The notes under the pieces were generated by a model, which was given only the letters and a program-made list of their open reading frames with translations, was not told the origin of the DNA and made no database searches. Made by a program: the position numbers and the translations under genes. A stretch of DNA of 55,973 nt from positions 1-55,973 of the forward strand of contig CAMVKS010000016.1 of assembly GCA_947167995.1 (NCBI GenBank). The letters are read 5' to 3'. Each line of letters begins with the position of its first letter. Within the stretch, counting starts at the first letter, position 1. Shown one piece after another: positions 8,927 through 17,206 of the stretch. The DNA comes from an uncultured Prevotellaceae bacterium. GTDB lineage: Bacteria; Bacteroidota; Bacteroidia; Bacteroidales; Muribaculaceae.

Positions 8927-10099
8927 ATGAGACTTATTCAATTCTTATTTCTTTGTGTGCTCACGGCTTCTTGCTCAATCATAAGAGGCTATCGTGCAGA
9001 CGGTGAAAGTGGCCCACATATTTATAGTTTTGAACATCACGAGCATGACACGATAGCAAACGGTAAAGACACTTTCCAATTCCCATGCGCCAAGCAGCAA
9101 GCCACTTGGATTGATACACTGCATTTCTTCAATCAAGGCTCACGGTACAAGAATCTAACACTGGCAGAAGCTCTGTCAGATAAAACAGACACACAAGGCA
9201 TTCTTATCATTCAAAATGACAGTATTATTTACGAGAAATATTTTGGCGATATTTCTTCCGATAGGTTGGCAACTATTTTCTCTATATCGAAATCCATAAC
9301 TTCATTGTTGTGCGGAATTGCCGTAGATGAGGGTTATATCAAAAGCATAGATGATGCAGTTACTGAGTATCTACCAGAATTGAAAAAGAAAGACCCATTG
9401 TGGCAGAAACTCACCATTCGCCATCTGCTCAATATGCAGAGTGGATTGGATTTTGATGACACCTATTCCCTCAAACTTAAGAACTTTAAACGCCTTAATG
9501 CGATGGCTCAGTTGAATTACGGCCATGACCTGATGAAGCAAATTCGTGGTCTGAAGTTTCGCTGCACACCGGGCTTGGAATATAGATATGAAAGTATGTC
9601 TGCCGAGATTCTTGGTGTGGTAATAGAGCGAGCCACAGGCAAACGCTATGCCGATTACCTTAGTGAAATGGTTTGGAAACCTTTGCAGATGGAATCACTG
9701 GCTATTGTGAATATCGACAGTCGCAAACACGATATAGCCCATGCTTTCGGCGGAATATCCACCACTATGAATGATCTGGCTAAAATTGGTCGTCTTTACT
9801 TAAACAAAGGAATGTGGAATGACAAACGCATCGTGAGTGAAGAATGGATACGGCAATCCACAGAATATGATGCCGATAACGACGGCTATCACTTCAATTG
9901 GTATAATCTAAGCAATATTGGTGCCGATAAGTCTCAATTCCCAGGCTTTTACGCTCACGGTATTCGAGGTCAAGTGTTATATGTCAATCCATATAAGAAT
10001 CTCATAATGGTACGGATAGGAAAGCATGACAACACCTTTGCTTCTATTCCATATGTTTTTGAACAGTTAAGCAATATTCAATACTTCGATAAAAAATGA
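8927..10099 (+). CDS. Beta-lactamase-family serine hydrolase lipoprotein
   Basis: 390 residues. The lipoprotein signal ends in LTASC (Cys16). The body is a class C beta-lactamase/penicillin-binding-protein-like fold (family PF00144). The active-site motif SxxK is S119-I-S-K122 within FSISKSITSLLCG. The second motif tyrosine is Y221 in the segment PGLEYRYESMSAEILG (Y-E-S instead of the more usual Y-S-N). The third motif is H344-G in YAHGIRGQ. All catalytic positions are present, so it should be an active periplasmic hydrolase or esterase. Family members include esterases, D-aminopeptidases and peptidoglycan hydrolases. True beta-lactam resistance is not implied. It stands alone between AT-rich intergenic regions in the accessory segment. 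Confidence 0.88.
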   Translation: MRLIQFLFLCVLTASCSIIRGYRADGESGPHIYSFEHHEHDTIANGKDTFQFPCAKQQATWIDTLHFFNQGSRYKNLTLAEALSDKTDTQGILIIQNDSIIYEKYFGDISSDRLATIFSISKSITSLLCGIAVDEGYIKSIDDAVTEYLPELKKKDPLWQKLTIRHLLNMQSGLDFDDTYSLKLKNFKRLNAMAQLNYGHDLMKQIRGLKFRCTPGLEYRYESMSAEILGVVIERATGKRYADYLSEMVWKPLQMESLAIVNIDSRKHDIAHAFGGISTTMNDLAKIGRLYLNKGMWNDKRIVSEEWIRQSTEYDADNDGYHFNWYNLSNIGADKSQFPGFYAHGIRGQVLYVNPYKNLIMVRIGKHDNTFASIPYVFEQLSNIQYFDKK

Positions 10100-10511
10100 A
10101 ATATCTATAATTTGAGCGTAATCATGACATTCCTCAACGATAGCCTAGTAGCAGACTACAACCTGCTCAACTCTTACGAAGACATTAACATCAAATACGG
10201 TCTGCGCTCGATGCGTTCTATCACTAAAGATGAATCTCGGCAACTTGAAGTAACTAACCGTACACTACAAGTTCAACACCCCACAAAGCAAATACAAAGG
10301 CACTGGCGCCGGTCATAAAGATCGCTCACACCTAGGCAATTAAATTTGTTTTATTATTTATTATATAATATATAATTAGTGAAATCACCACTTAAGCTGA
10401 TAATAATTAATTATTTAAGTGTTTCATATGAAATAATATTAAAACTTATTTTAAAAAATAAACTCTTATTACATAAATATTGTGTATCTTTGCAAAATAA
10501 TAGTTATCCAA
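10100..10511. other. AT-rich intergenic region with palindromes before the four-gene operon
   Basis: This stretch contains a 68-codon open frame (10112-10318, plus) with no recognisable domain and no promoter, probably decayed coding DNA. From 10325 the sequence is extremely AT-rich. Two dyads lie upstream of the operon promoter: CACTTAA (10389-10395) paired with TTAAGTG (10415-10421), and the perfect 12-base palindrome TTTCATATGAAA (10422-10433). Either could be an operator for the downstream genes. Confidence 0.45.
10485..10492 (+). promoter_or_regulatory. -7 box of the four-gene operon
   Basis: TATCTTTG fits TAnnTTTG and lies 20 bases before the ATG at 10512. It overlaps a possible GTG start at 10482, which is therefore unlikely to be used. 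The -33 element is weak, as expected for a regulated promoter. Confidence 0.55.
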
Positions 10512-11795
10512 ATGACAAATAATGCTGTCTGGCCAAGTCCAACATTATATGGTGTTGGGCATTTTACAGATTTGAGATTATATTTTGAAGCTTTACATAT
10601 AGCTGTACTGTATGATAAATTTTCTTTGAGAACTCTTCAAAAAGAGCTACCAGAGAGGGTTAAGGGGCTTGTTTTCGTTGAAGGCTTTCAGAAAACAACA
10701 TTCCAAGACTTAATACGTGAGTTGTTGCGATTTGGCTACATAGAAAAATCTGATAATCTTTATAAGATAACGGATGAAGGACAATCTTACTTATCGTTAG
10801 CTGCAACAGACAAAGAGGCTGCCAGGGACGAATTACTATATAAAACACAAAAAGTGTTCGTGACTCCTGCATGGTTCATTGATAGAATGTGGAAATTGAA
10901 TCCAGAAGGGCAAGGTCAAATAGTTGTTCCAGCTCCAATAAAAGAATGGAAAGCAAAATCACGTAAATGGAATGACAATAAATGGGATTTTGAATTGGAA
11001 GAGGTTTGTAAGAGAACATATTCCAGAGTAAATAATGCTTTGCCAGGTTCATTCCCTATTTGTGAATCATCTTGGATTTCACAACTGAAAAATGAATATG
11101 AAAGAAAAGGGTGTTTATTACCACCAAAGTCTGTAGATAGCTCTGACATTAACAATGTTGTATATAATCCACGTGCAAGATTATCTGTTGTTATGAAGGA
11201 TGTCTCTGTTAGATCTCTATTCTCGATAACGAGTCCAAATACGGATAGACGAGAATTTTCAAACATTCGTTCGCAGATGTCTCATAGGTCTTTTATGATA
11301 TGGTGCCCAAGGTTAGAATCTTTTGGATTGCTTTTCTATACAGATTATAAGAAAGAGATTCCTGGCCGTCTGCTTTTTCCGACTTCCGTATATAAAAAAG
11401 AAGTAACTAATACTGATTATAGTCCAAAAATATTTCTCACAAGACTTGATGGTGATTATTTGCATGTTCATACTCCAAGTTGGGAATCAATAGGTGAACT
11501 ATTTGTTGACACACTTCTTGAAGTGTATGATTTCTTTTATAACAAGGAAGGAATTATGTATATTTCATTACAAGATGTTCGTGATGAGATGTGTAGAATT
11601 TTACGAATTAATCCTACTACGTTTGAATCTTTTATTCAGATCACATATGAGTATTCATTAAAGAGGAAAATTGCATATACAATATCCTTAGAAACAGATA
11701 TGCGACAGGATATGAAGAAGCAGCTAAACCGTAGAGGTGTTTATATAAATGGCATATTAAATACATTAATCGCAATTAAACCATATACGTTATGA
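10512..11795 (+). CDS. Winged-helix protein, first gene of a four-gene operon
   Basis: 427 residues from the chosen ATG, not recognised as a named family. Near the N-terminus (about residues 20-95) there is a winged-helix-like segment: SLRTLQKELPERVKG, a second helix TTFQDLIRELLRFGYIEK, then NLYKITDEGQSYL, which reads like a wing. A second helix-turn-helix-like stretch lies near the C-terminus (SLQDVRDEMCRILRIN, then PTTFESFIQITYEYSL). The middle is rich in aromatic and basic residues. No catalytic motif was found. The stop overlaps the start of the ATPase gene (ATGA at 11792-11795), so the two are translationally coupled and probably make a complex. A nucleic-acid-binding or sensor subunit is the most reasonable role, by inference. 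Base composition is far more AT-rich than the core genes. Confidence 0.72.
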   Translation: MTNNAVWPSPTLYGVGHFTDLRLYFEALHIAVLYDKFSLRTLQKELPERVKGLVFVEGFQKTTFQDLIRELLRFGYIEKSDNLYKITDEGQSYLSLAATDKEAARDELLYKTQKVFVTPAWFIDRMWKLNPEGQGQIVVPAPIKEWKAKSRKWNDNKWDFELEEVCKRTYSRVNNALPGSFPICESSWISQLKNEYERKGCLLPPKSVDSSDINNVVYNPRARLSVVMKDVSVRSLFSITSPNTDRREFSNIRSQMSHRSFMIWCPRLESFGLLFYTDYKKEIPGRLLFPTSVYKKEVTNTDYSPKIFLTRLDGDYLHVHTPSWESIGELFVDTLLEVYDFFYNKEGIMYISLQDVRDEMCRILRINPTTFESFIQITYEYSLKRKIAYTISLETDMRQDMKKQLNRRGVYINGILNTLIAIKPYTL

Positions 11796-13138
11796 ATAAT
11801 TTACTACGTAGAGTTCAAAACAATAATGCAGAACTTAATAACAAATATAGTGTTTATGGATTCAATCAAAATCCTTTTCCTGTTGATCCTGCCGTAAAAC
11901 CTTTGAGTGATGACAAAAGAGAAAATGGGTCTATTTTTTTAACAGACCTAAGACGAGATGAAATAAAAGAATTTACTGACAATTTCATAGGAAAGCAAAT
12001 GAAAATAGGTTTTCTTATGGATTACGCAACATATAGAGGAAGAGGCATAGGTAAAACAGCTTTCCTAAATTACATGAAAAAAGAGATTAATAGTGACCTA
12101 GGAGATAAAATATCCAATGGGAAAGAAGTTTTATATGCAATATATGTTTCTCCCACATCAGAAAAAAAAGATCGAACAATGCCATTAATCGCAAGAAATA
12201 TATTTGTATCTATGTGTGAAAGTGATTTGTTCTTGACAGTTTTTAGTAGATTGAGAGCTTTCTCTGGAAAGATATCAGAACAAATTCTTAATCAAATCAC
12301 AGATGATTATAGAACAACTATTGCTTCTGATAAATGGCTTTATGATCATAATGTTGATGTAAATCACTTGAATTCAGAAGTTTCAAAAAAGCTTCAAGGT
12401 ATTGGTTTAGAAATTCAATTTGAAGATATGACCTTATTTCATCAAACTAATAGTTACGCAAAATTTCTTGAGTCTATTAGATTAAGCACAAAAGATTATT
12501 ATTGGCAAAAAGAGGGATGTGATTATTTGTTTTCAAAGATAGTGCGTCTTCTTAAATTGGCTGATTTTACACATTGCATAATATTATTAGATGAAGTTGA
12601 AAAAATTGTTACATATCAGAATATGTCAGAAAGACGCTCTTTTTGTGATGGATTAAGAAATTATTTCATTGATGGAACATCTGTTAATGCAATAACAGGC
12701 TTTTTTAAAGTCATGCTAACCATCCATCCTAATAGTCAGGAATTACTTATGCCGCATTGGAAAGCTGCAGGCTTGGATCGTTTTAGTGAACTGGGTGGAA
12801 CGACAGCAAACAGCAATACTGTTTTCTTTAAACCATTGAATCAGGATGATACAGAGATGACATTAAAGTTAACTCGTATATACCTAAATAATGCACGTGA
12901 AACAGAATCTGATTCAATATCGCCATTCACGAAAAATGCATTATTAACAGCTATGTATCATGCAGACAATATTCCAGGAAAATTCCTTAAATCAATGTAT
13001 ATAGCAATAGAAAAGGGAATTGATAAAAATTGGCAAACAATTGATGTTGAGCAAATTAACAGCTTGTGGGAAAGTAAAAAGGGAAAAGAAGAAGTTTCGT
13101 CTATGACGGAGTTACCTGAAACCAAGATTCATTTATAG
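11792..13138 (+). CDS. AAA-type P-loop ATPase of the four-gene operon
   Basis: 448 residues. The N-terminal segment YGFNQNPFPVDPAVKPLSDD precedes a Walker A motif GRGIGKT (83-89, in YRGRGIGKTAFLNYM). Walker B is ILLDE (264-268, in HCIILLDEVEKI). A later LTIHPNSQELL stretch occupies a sensor-like position, and a helical C-terminal domain ends the protein. The layout resembles ORC/Cdc6-, ExeA- or BrxC-like ATPases that bind DNA or partner proteins, but it is not assigned to any of these families. The gene overlaps the winged-helix gene by 4 bases and is followed after 9 bases by a small gene and a PIN nuclease. An ATP-driven switch between sensing and nuclease is a reasonable model, not shown. 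Confidence 0.8.
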   Translation: MNNLLRRVQNNNAELNNKYSVYGFNQNPFPVDPAVKPLSDDKRENGSIFLTDLRRDEIKEFTDNFIGKQMKIGFLMDYATYRGRGIGKTAFLNYMKKEINSDLGDKISNGKEVLYAIYVSPTSEKKDRTMPLIARNIFVSMCESDLFLTVFSRLRAFSGKISEQILNQITDDYRTTIASDKWLYDHNVDVNHLNSEVSKKLQGIGLEIQFEDMTLFHQTNSYAKFLESIRLSTKDYYWQKEGCDYLFSKIVRLLKLADFTHCIILLDEVEKIVTYQNMSERRSFCDGLRNYFIDGTSVNAITGFFKVMLTIHPNSQELLMPHWKAAGLDRFSELGGTTANSNTVFFKPLNQDDTEMTLKLTRIYLNNARETESDSISPFTKNALLTAMYHADNIPGKFLKSMYIAIEKGIDKNWQTIDVEQINSLWESKKGKEEVSSMTELPETKIHL

Positions 13139-13147
13139 ATTAAATAT

Positions 13148-13561
13148 ATGTCAAGAATATTATCAAAAAGCAATTACGATTCTATTTTACAAGGTAAAAG
13201 TATTGAAGTAAGTACACTGGGTGAGTATGGGATTGGCTATAATGTTATTCCTTTGTTGATTTCGTATTTAGAGAGTACTAAGAAACGGGCTGATAGTATC
13301 TCATATACTAAGTTAAAACAGTTTGTTGAACATTTTTCGAATGGAAGTATACCTTTTGCTTCTGACATAAATTTAGTGCCATCTGATATAAGTAATGCTT
13401 TATTAGATGAAGAGTTCGTTAATAATGAGATTAGCAAACAACAAAACCCATATTATCTTTCATCTTTTATAGCAATTAATTATAAAAATGAACATGAAGT
13501 ATGGTGGGACATTGACGAACTATTATTACAATTAAATGAAATAAAAAATGGCTACATATGA
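13148..13561 (+). CDS. Small unknown protein upstream of the PIN nuclease
   Basis: 137 residues, not recognised. It is mostly helical with an acidic C-terminal end (WWDIDELLLQLNEIKNGYI) and has no signal or membrane segment. It starts 9 bases after the ATPase stop and overlaps the PIN gene by 14 bases. That is the arrangement of an antitoxin or adaptor translated together with a PIN-domain toxin. It is longer than usual VapB antitoxins and lacks an obvious ribbon-helix-helix or AbrB motif. It may instead be a linker that docks the nuclease onto the ATPase. The function is inferred from position only. Confidence 0.65.
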   Translation: MSRILSKSNYDSILQGKSIEVSTLGEYGIGYNVIPLLISYLESTKKRADSISYTKLKQFVEHFSNGSIPFASDINLVPSDISNALLDEEFVNNEISKQQNPYYLSSFIAINYKNEHEVWWDIDELLLQLNEIKNGYI

Positions 13562-14030
13562 TTGTTTTTTAGATACGCACGTATTGTCTGATTTCCTTTT
13601 TCAATTTGATTCTTCTATGCCTAATAATAATTTAGAACCTAGAGGCTTCCTAACTCGTAAGATGCTACAAAAAATCAATCCATTGATAGAGGGAGAAGGA
13701 CGCGATGGAATTGTAATTACATCTGTGTTTAATATTGTCGAGGTTTTGAATAAAATTATTGACATCTATGGTGATAATGCAGAGAAAATGATAATAAAAC
13801 TATATGGATTTTTAAATCAAACACCTGAATGGTTCCTTATTGATGATATTAATATTACCACTGCTAACGCTCTTATAGATGTACCTATTAGGAATCATTT
13901 GGGCGATGCTATTTCTGGAGATGATGCAATTCTTATTGCAACTGCTCTTATGCGTGATAATGTATTCTTTTGTACTTTTGACAATCGATTAGAAGGATTG
14001 AATATTAAGAATGTGTCTTTTATCAGATAA
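13548..14030 (+). CDS. PIN-domain ribonuclease-like protein
   Basis: 160 residues with the complete PIN/VapC acidic set: D9 (CFLDTHVLSDFL), E65 (VFNIVEVLNKI), D126 (SGDDAILIATAL) and D145 (CTFDNRLEG). The C-terminal order D-A-x-x-I-A-T then T-F-D is the standard PIN signature. PIN proteins are metal-dependent nucleases acting mainly on RNA, and in VapBC modules they cut tRNA or rRNA. Here the gene is the last of four overlapping genes with a winged-helix protein and an AAA ATPase, which is not the two-gene VapBC layout. It is the most likely effector of the operon. The start overlaps the preceding gene by 14 bases, and no other in-frame start keeps D9. Confidence 0.85.
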   Translation: MATYDCFLDTHVLSDFLFQFDSSMPNNNLEPRGFLTRKMLQKINPLIEGEGRDGIVITSVFNIVEVLNKIIDIYGDNAEKMIIKLYGFLNQTPEWFLIDDINITTANALIDVPIRNHLGDAISGDDAILIATALMRDNVFFCTFDNRLEGLNIKNVSFIR

Positions 14031-14173
14031 TTGTTTATAAGAACACAATAGAATATAGCTTAAAACATAACTGTAATAACATTTGCGATATGCTTTAGGC
14101 ACAATGTGTGATTGTTATTAATTATATTGTTTGCTGGTTTTACAGATGAAGATTAATATGTAAAACCTCTCAC

Positions 14174-14372
14174 TAGTGTCCACTAAAAAACTAATTTTAG
14201 CAAAATGCTGAGAAGTGGATTTTATAAAAGGCTCAAAATCAATGATATTTTTTGACAAGTATCTAATAGTCAGTTCAATTGTGATTTCAAATCCGTTTGG
14301 ATTAAAAGCCAATGTAAATTATTGATTTCCAGTTGGATTTAATCATAGTTGACAACATTTTAGTGGACACTA
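14174..14372. mobile_element. 199-bp MITE-like element with 15-bp perfect inverted ends
   Basis: TAGTGTCCACTAAAA (14174-14188) and its exact reverse complement TTTTAGTGGACACTA (14358-14372) bracket 169 bases. On the minus strand the interior contains a short open stretch (starting MAFNPNGFEITIELTI) that may be a remnant of a longer element. Ends of this type are typical of DDE-transposase insertion sequences, and no transposase is present. No clear target duplication is visible. It lies directly after the PIN gene and 33 bases from the stop of the next ATPase. Confidence 0.65.
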
Positions 14373-14404
14373 ATGTCATGTTATAAGCCATTTACTTTAT
14401 TGTT

Positions 14405-15658
14405 TCACAAATCCAAGCTGTCTTCTTTGAGGAGGAAATCGAAAAGTCCTATTGTAAGTATTCCTTCTTCGTTTCGACGAGGCATAATATGGTCTTTCAC
14501 AACGATAATTTTCTTGAAAGAGTCGTTGATGTTTGTCAGCGAACGAGACTCCTGTATCTCCTTCTCCCTATCGGGAATGGATAAGACAGACTGTACATAA
14601 TACTTTTTACTACCAAGATTGGCAATGAAGTCCACTTCAAGCTGAGTACGAATCCACTTTCCATCTTTATTCGGCTTTTTTATTTCTACCATTCCTACAT
14701 CTACGCTGCAACCACGACTTATCAGTTCATTATAAATGATATTTTCCATGATATGCGTTTCTTCTTGTTGGCGCATATCAAGAATAGCATTTCTCAGTCC
14801 AATGTCTGTGAAATAATACTTAGAAAGCGTATTGATATACTTCTTCCCTTTTATGTCGTAGCGTATTGCCTTATCCACCAAAAATGATTCAGTCAAATAT
14901 GAGAGATAGTTGGATATGGTCTGACTGCCAATCTTCACATTTTTCACACTCTTGAAAGTGTTTGACAATTTTGTTGGGTTACATGGAGACCCGATAGATG
15001 ATGCCAAAATAAGCACCAGCTCACGCATTTCATTATCATTCTTGATGTTATGTCGCTCAATAATATCTGCTAAATAAACGGTTTCGAACAAGTCCTTCAG
15101 ATAGTTTATCTTTTTTTGCTCGGTGTCAAAAGACTGAATAAGAGGTAAACCACCATAGGTGTAATATTCGCGCCATGCGTCTTGCTTGTCTCCACCTTTG
15201 GCAGAATAGAACTCTGAGAATGACAGAGGGTAAACATGAATAGTTTCTCCTCTACCACGAAACTCCGTCGGTATATCCGATGACAGGAAGTGTGAGTTAC
15301 TTCCTGTCACGTAAGTATCAGCGTTCTCAATATGGAGGAAACTATTCAAGACATCCACAAACTCTTCCATCAATTGCACCTCATCAATGATAATGTAGTA
15401 AAGTTCATTGTCCTTGATTCTGTCATGAACATAATGAAGCATCGCATCTGGATCTCTCAAATCCTTGTTCATGCGATCTTCAAGATCAACACGGATGATG
15501 TGGTCATCTGCCACCCCATTCTCTAACAAGTAGTGATAGAACAAGACATTCAATAGGTACGACTTGCCGCATCTGCGGATTCCTGTTATCACCTTGATAA
15601 AGCCATTTTGACGACTTTCTATCAGTTGCTGTAGATACCTATCTCTTTTTATTTCCAT
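14405..15658 (-). CDS. AAA_14/DUF4143-type ATPase (first of three)
   Basis: 417 residues. The N-terminal AAA domain has Walker A GIRRCGKS (26-33) and Walker B YIIIDEVQ near residue 115. A sensor-like segment DTYVTGSNSHFLSSDIPTEF follows. The C-terminal DUF4143 region includes KKYINTLSKYYFTDIGLRNA and ends in a possible restriction-endonuclease-like segment (QLEVDFIANLGSKKYYVQSV). Proteins of this family are common, often horizontally moved, and of unclear role. Each is predicted to bind ATP and perhaps DNA. It has a strong promoter of its own bracketed by 13-base repeats. It is one of three such genes in this window (with 15906-17054 and 27654-28823). Confidence 0.85.
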   Translation of the reverse strand: MEIKRDRYLQQLIESRQNGFIKVITGIRRCGKSYLLNVLFYHYLLENGVADDHIIRVDLEDRMNKDLRDPDAMLHYVHDRIKDNELYYIIIDEVQLMEEFVDVLNSFLHIENADTYVTGSNSHFLSSDIPTEFRGRGETIHVYPLSFSEFYSAKGGDKQDAWREYYTYGGLPLIQSFDTEQKKINYLKDLFETVYLADIIERHNIKNDNEMRELVLILASSIGSPCNPTKLSNTFKSVKNVKIGSQTISNYLSYLTESFLVDKAIRYDIKGKKYINTLSKYYFTDIGLRNAILDMRQQEETHIMENIIYNELISRGCSVDVGMVEIKKPNKDGKWIRTQLEVDFIANLGSKKYYVQSVLSIPDREKEIQESRSLTNINDSFKKIIVVKDHIMPRRNEEGILTIGLFDFLLKEDSLDL

Positions 15659-15676
15659 TACTCACATTAAATTTAT

Positions 15677-15764
15677 GTCAACATTGACAACTTTTTACGA
15701 TGCAAAAGTAGGGAGTTATATCCAATCATGCAAATGTTACATTAAAAAAATGACAACATTGACA
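15677..15764 (-). promoter_or_regulatory. Promoter of the 14405 ATPase bracketed by 13-base repeats
   Basis: The minus-strand promoter is TTTG (15731-15734), 20-base spacer, TACTTTTG (15703-15710). It is bracketed by GTCAACATTGACA (15677-15689) and GACAACATTGACA (15752-15764), which match at 12 of 13 positions. Each is part of a dyad TGTCAA-CA-TTGACA or a close variant. The layout suggests operator sites on both sides of the promoter. Confidence 0.6.
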
Positions 15765-15779
15765 GATTTTTAATGTGCA

Positions 15780-15907
15780 TTACAAATTGAAGTAGTTGCT
15801 CCGGTCGAGGTTGCCCTTTAGCCTATGGCTTCCAAGAAGTGGTGCTGGCAGACGGTGACGCTGCCTTCGAGGTCGGCGATGGTGCAGGCTACTTTCAGGA
15901 TGCGGTC
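15780..15907 (-). pseudogene. 3'-terminal yifB remnant
   Basis: About 128 bases correspond to the last 40 codons of yifB ([19 protein letters not shown], then EAIG), with the same TAA/TAG plus 2-base insertion seen in the copy at 7254-8144. The two remnants differ at only about 10 positions, whereas the intact gene differs more. They therefore share a decayed ancestor. The homology ends at GATGCGGTC, where the stop codon of the adjacent ATPase gene begins. Confidence 0.85.
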
Positions 15908-17054
15908 AAATAACCTTATTGTTCCATAAACGTTTTAGAAACTGCTCAACGGGCCACACTTCGATGTTGTTAAGTTTACGTGGTCGTTCTTCCATTGAGA
16001 GCAAATAAAGCTTTGCATCGGGATATTCTTCACCGAAAGCTTTAAGTCCCTTGGTATCTTTTGGTGATATGTTTTTTGACGATTTCACTTCAATAGCCAC
16101 CTTGGCTTGACCGATGACAGCATCCACCTCATATTTGTTGTCTAATGTATGCCAATATGAGAGAGTTGTATCTGGATGCCGATAAGAAAGATAAGCTCTT
16201 AATTCTTGAATTACCAAATGCTCCAGGGCGTGTCCATAAATATCTGTTCCCTGCTGCAATGGCACTCGATGTAATAGATGATTGGGTATGGCCACGTCAA
16301 AGTAGTAGAACTTGGGTGACTGAATGACACGTCGCTTGATGACTTTTGTGTAAGAAGGAAGATAGAATCCGAGCATGGTTTCCTCAAGAATAGAGAAATA
16401 CTCCTTTACTGTCTTGGAAGAAATGCCACAATCACGAGCGATATTGGTGTAGTTTACGATCTCGCTGCTACTTAAAGCAGCGACCTGCAAAAATCGAGTA
16501 AAAGAGTCCAGCCTTCTAACGATAGCCTCTTCCACGATTTCCTGCTGCAAATAGTCACCGATATATGATTGAATTCGCATCGTGGGATTATCCATCAAAT
16601 AATGATGTGGCAACATGCCATGGTTCAATGCTCTGTCAAGGTCAAAAACAGGGATTTCGGCACTCACAAGAGGAAATAAGGTCTTTCGCAATGCTCTGCC
16701 GCCAAGCAAGTTCACACCACTCCGACGCAATTTGCGGGCACTTGAGCCACTTAAAATAAACTTTAACCCCTTATTCTCTATCAGCCAATGAACTTCATCA
16801 AGCAGAGCAGGTACCTTCTGAACTTCATCGATAATGACCAATTCGCCATCATCAAGCAACTCACACTCTTCACGAAGCAAGGCCGGTCGCATTTGAAGTG
16901 CCATGCGCACATCGCTTTTTAACAAATCATAAACTACAGCTTTGGGAAAAAGCATTTTCAGTAACGTACTTTTTCCTGTCTGCCTTGATCCCCACAGGAA
17001 CAGGCTATCATCCTTGACTTCCTCTAACTTTAATATTCTTTCAAGCATAATCAT
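15906..17054 (-). CDS. AAA_14/DUF4143-type ATPase with PD-(D/E)XK-like C-terminus (second of three)
   Basis: 382 residues (an internal ATG at 17048 is an alternative start). Walker A is GSRQTGKS (22-29) and Walker B is [10 protein letters not shown] near residue 75. [20 protein letters not shown] follows at the position of the arginine/sensor region. Near the C-terminus E ([13 protein letters not shown]), D ([12 protein letters not shown]) and E-x-K (AIEVKSSK) match the PD-(D/E)XK nuclease core, so it may cut DNA. Its TGA stop falls exactly at the junction with the yifB remnant, showing that the gene arrived with, or next to, that remnant. A good promoter lies just upstream. Confidence 0.85.
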   Translation of the reverse strand: MIMLERILKLEEVKDDSLFLWGSRQTGKSTLLKMLFPKAVVYDLLKSDVRMALQMRPALLREECELLDDGELVIIDEVQKVPALLDEVHWLIENKGLKFILSGSSARKLRRSGVNLLGGRALRKTLFPLVSAEIPVFDLDRALNHGMLPHHYLMDNPTMRIQSYIGDYLQQEIVEEAIVRRLDSFTRFLQVAALSSSEIVNYTNIARDCGISSKTVKEYFSILEETMLGFYLPSYTKVIKRRVIQSPKFYYFDVAIPNHLLHRVPLQQGTDIYGHALEHLVIQELRAYLSYRHPDTTLSYWHTLDNKYEVDAVIGQAKVAIEVKSSKNISPKDTKGLKAFGEEYPDAKLYLLSMEERPRKLNNIEVWPVEQFLKRLWNNKVI

Positions 17055-17072
17055 TTGGCATTTATGTCATGG

Positions 17073-17103
17073 CAAAGTTACTACCGATTGTTCTGATATC
17101 CAA
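17073..17103 (-). promoter_or_regulatory. Promoter of the 15906 ATPase
   Basis: Minus strand: TTG (17101-17103), 20 bases, TAACTTTG (17073-17080). The downstream leader shares TTTATGTCA with the leader of the 14405 ATPase gene. Confidence 0.65.
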
Positions 17104-17206
17104 GAAAAATGCAGAAAATATGAAGTGTTACTTCAAAATTTCAGCGAAAATCTGAGGTGGCATTCCAAAAAATCCTCATTTTTTGGCTGTTTTTCTCAAG
17201 ATTTTT

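Noticed and set aside
8927-10099. Antibiotic-resistance beta-lactamase
   Set aside because: The PF00144 fold alone does not show beta-lactam hydrolysis; the Y-E-S second motif and lipoprotein form are more in line with esterases or peptidases.
10482-10511. GTG start ten codons upstream in the winged-helix gene
   Set aside because: It lies within the -7 promoter box (10485-10492), so it would not be on the transcript.
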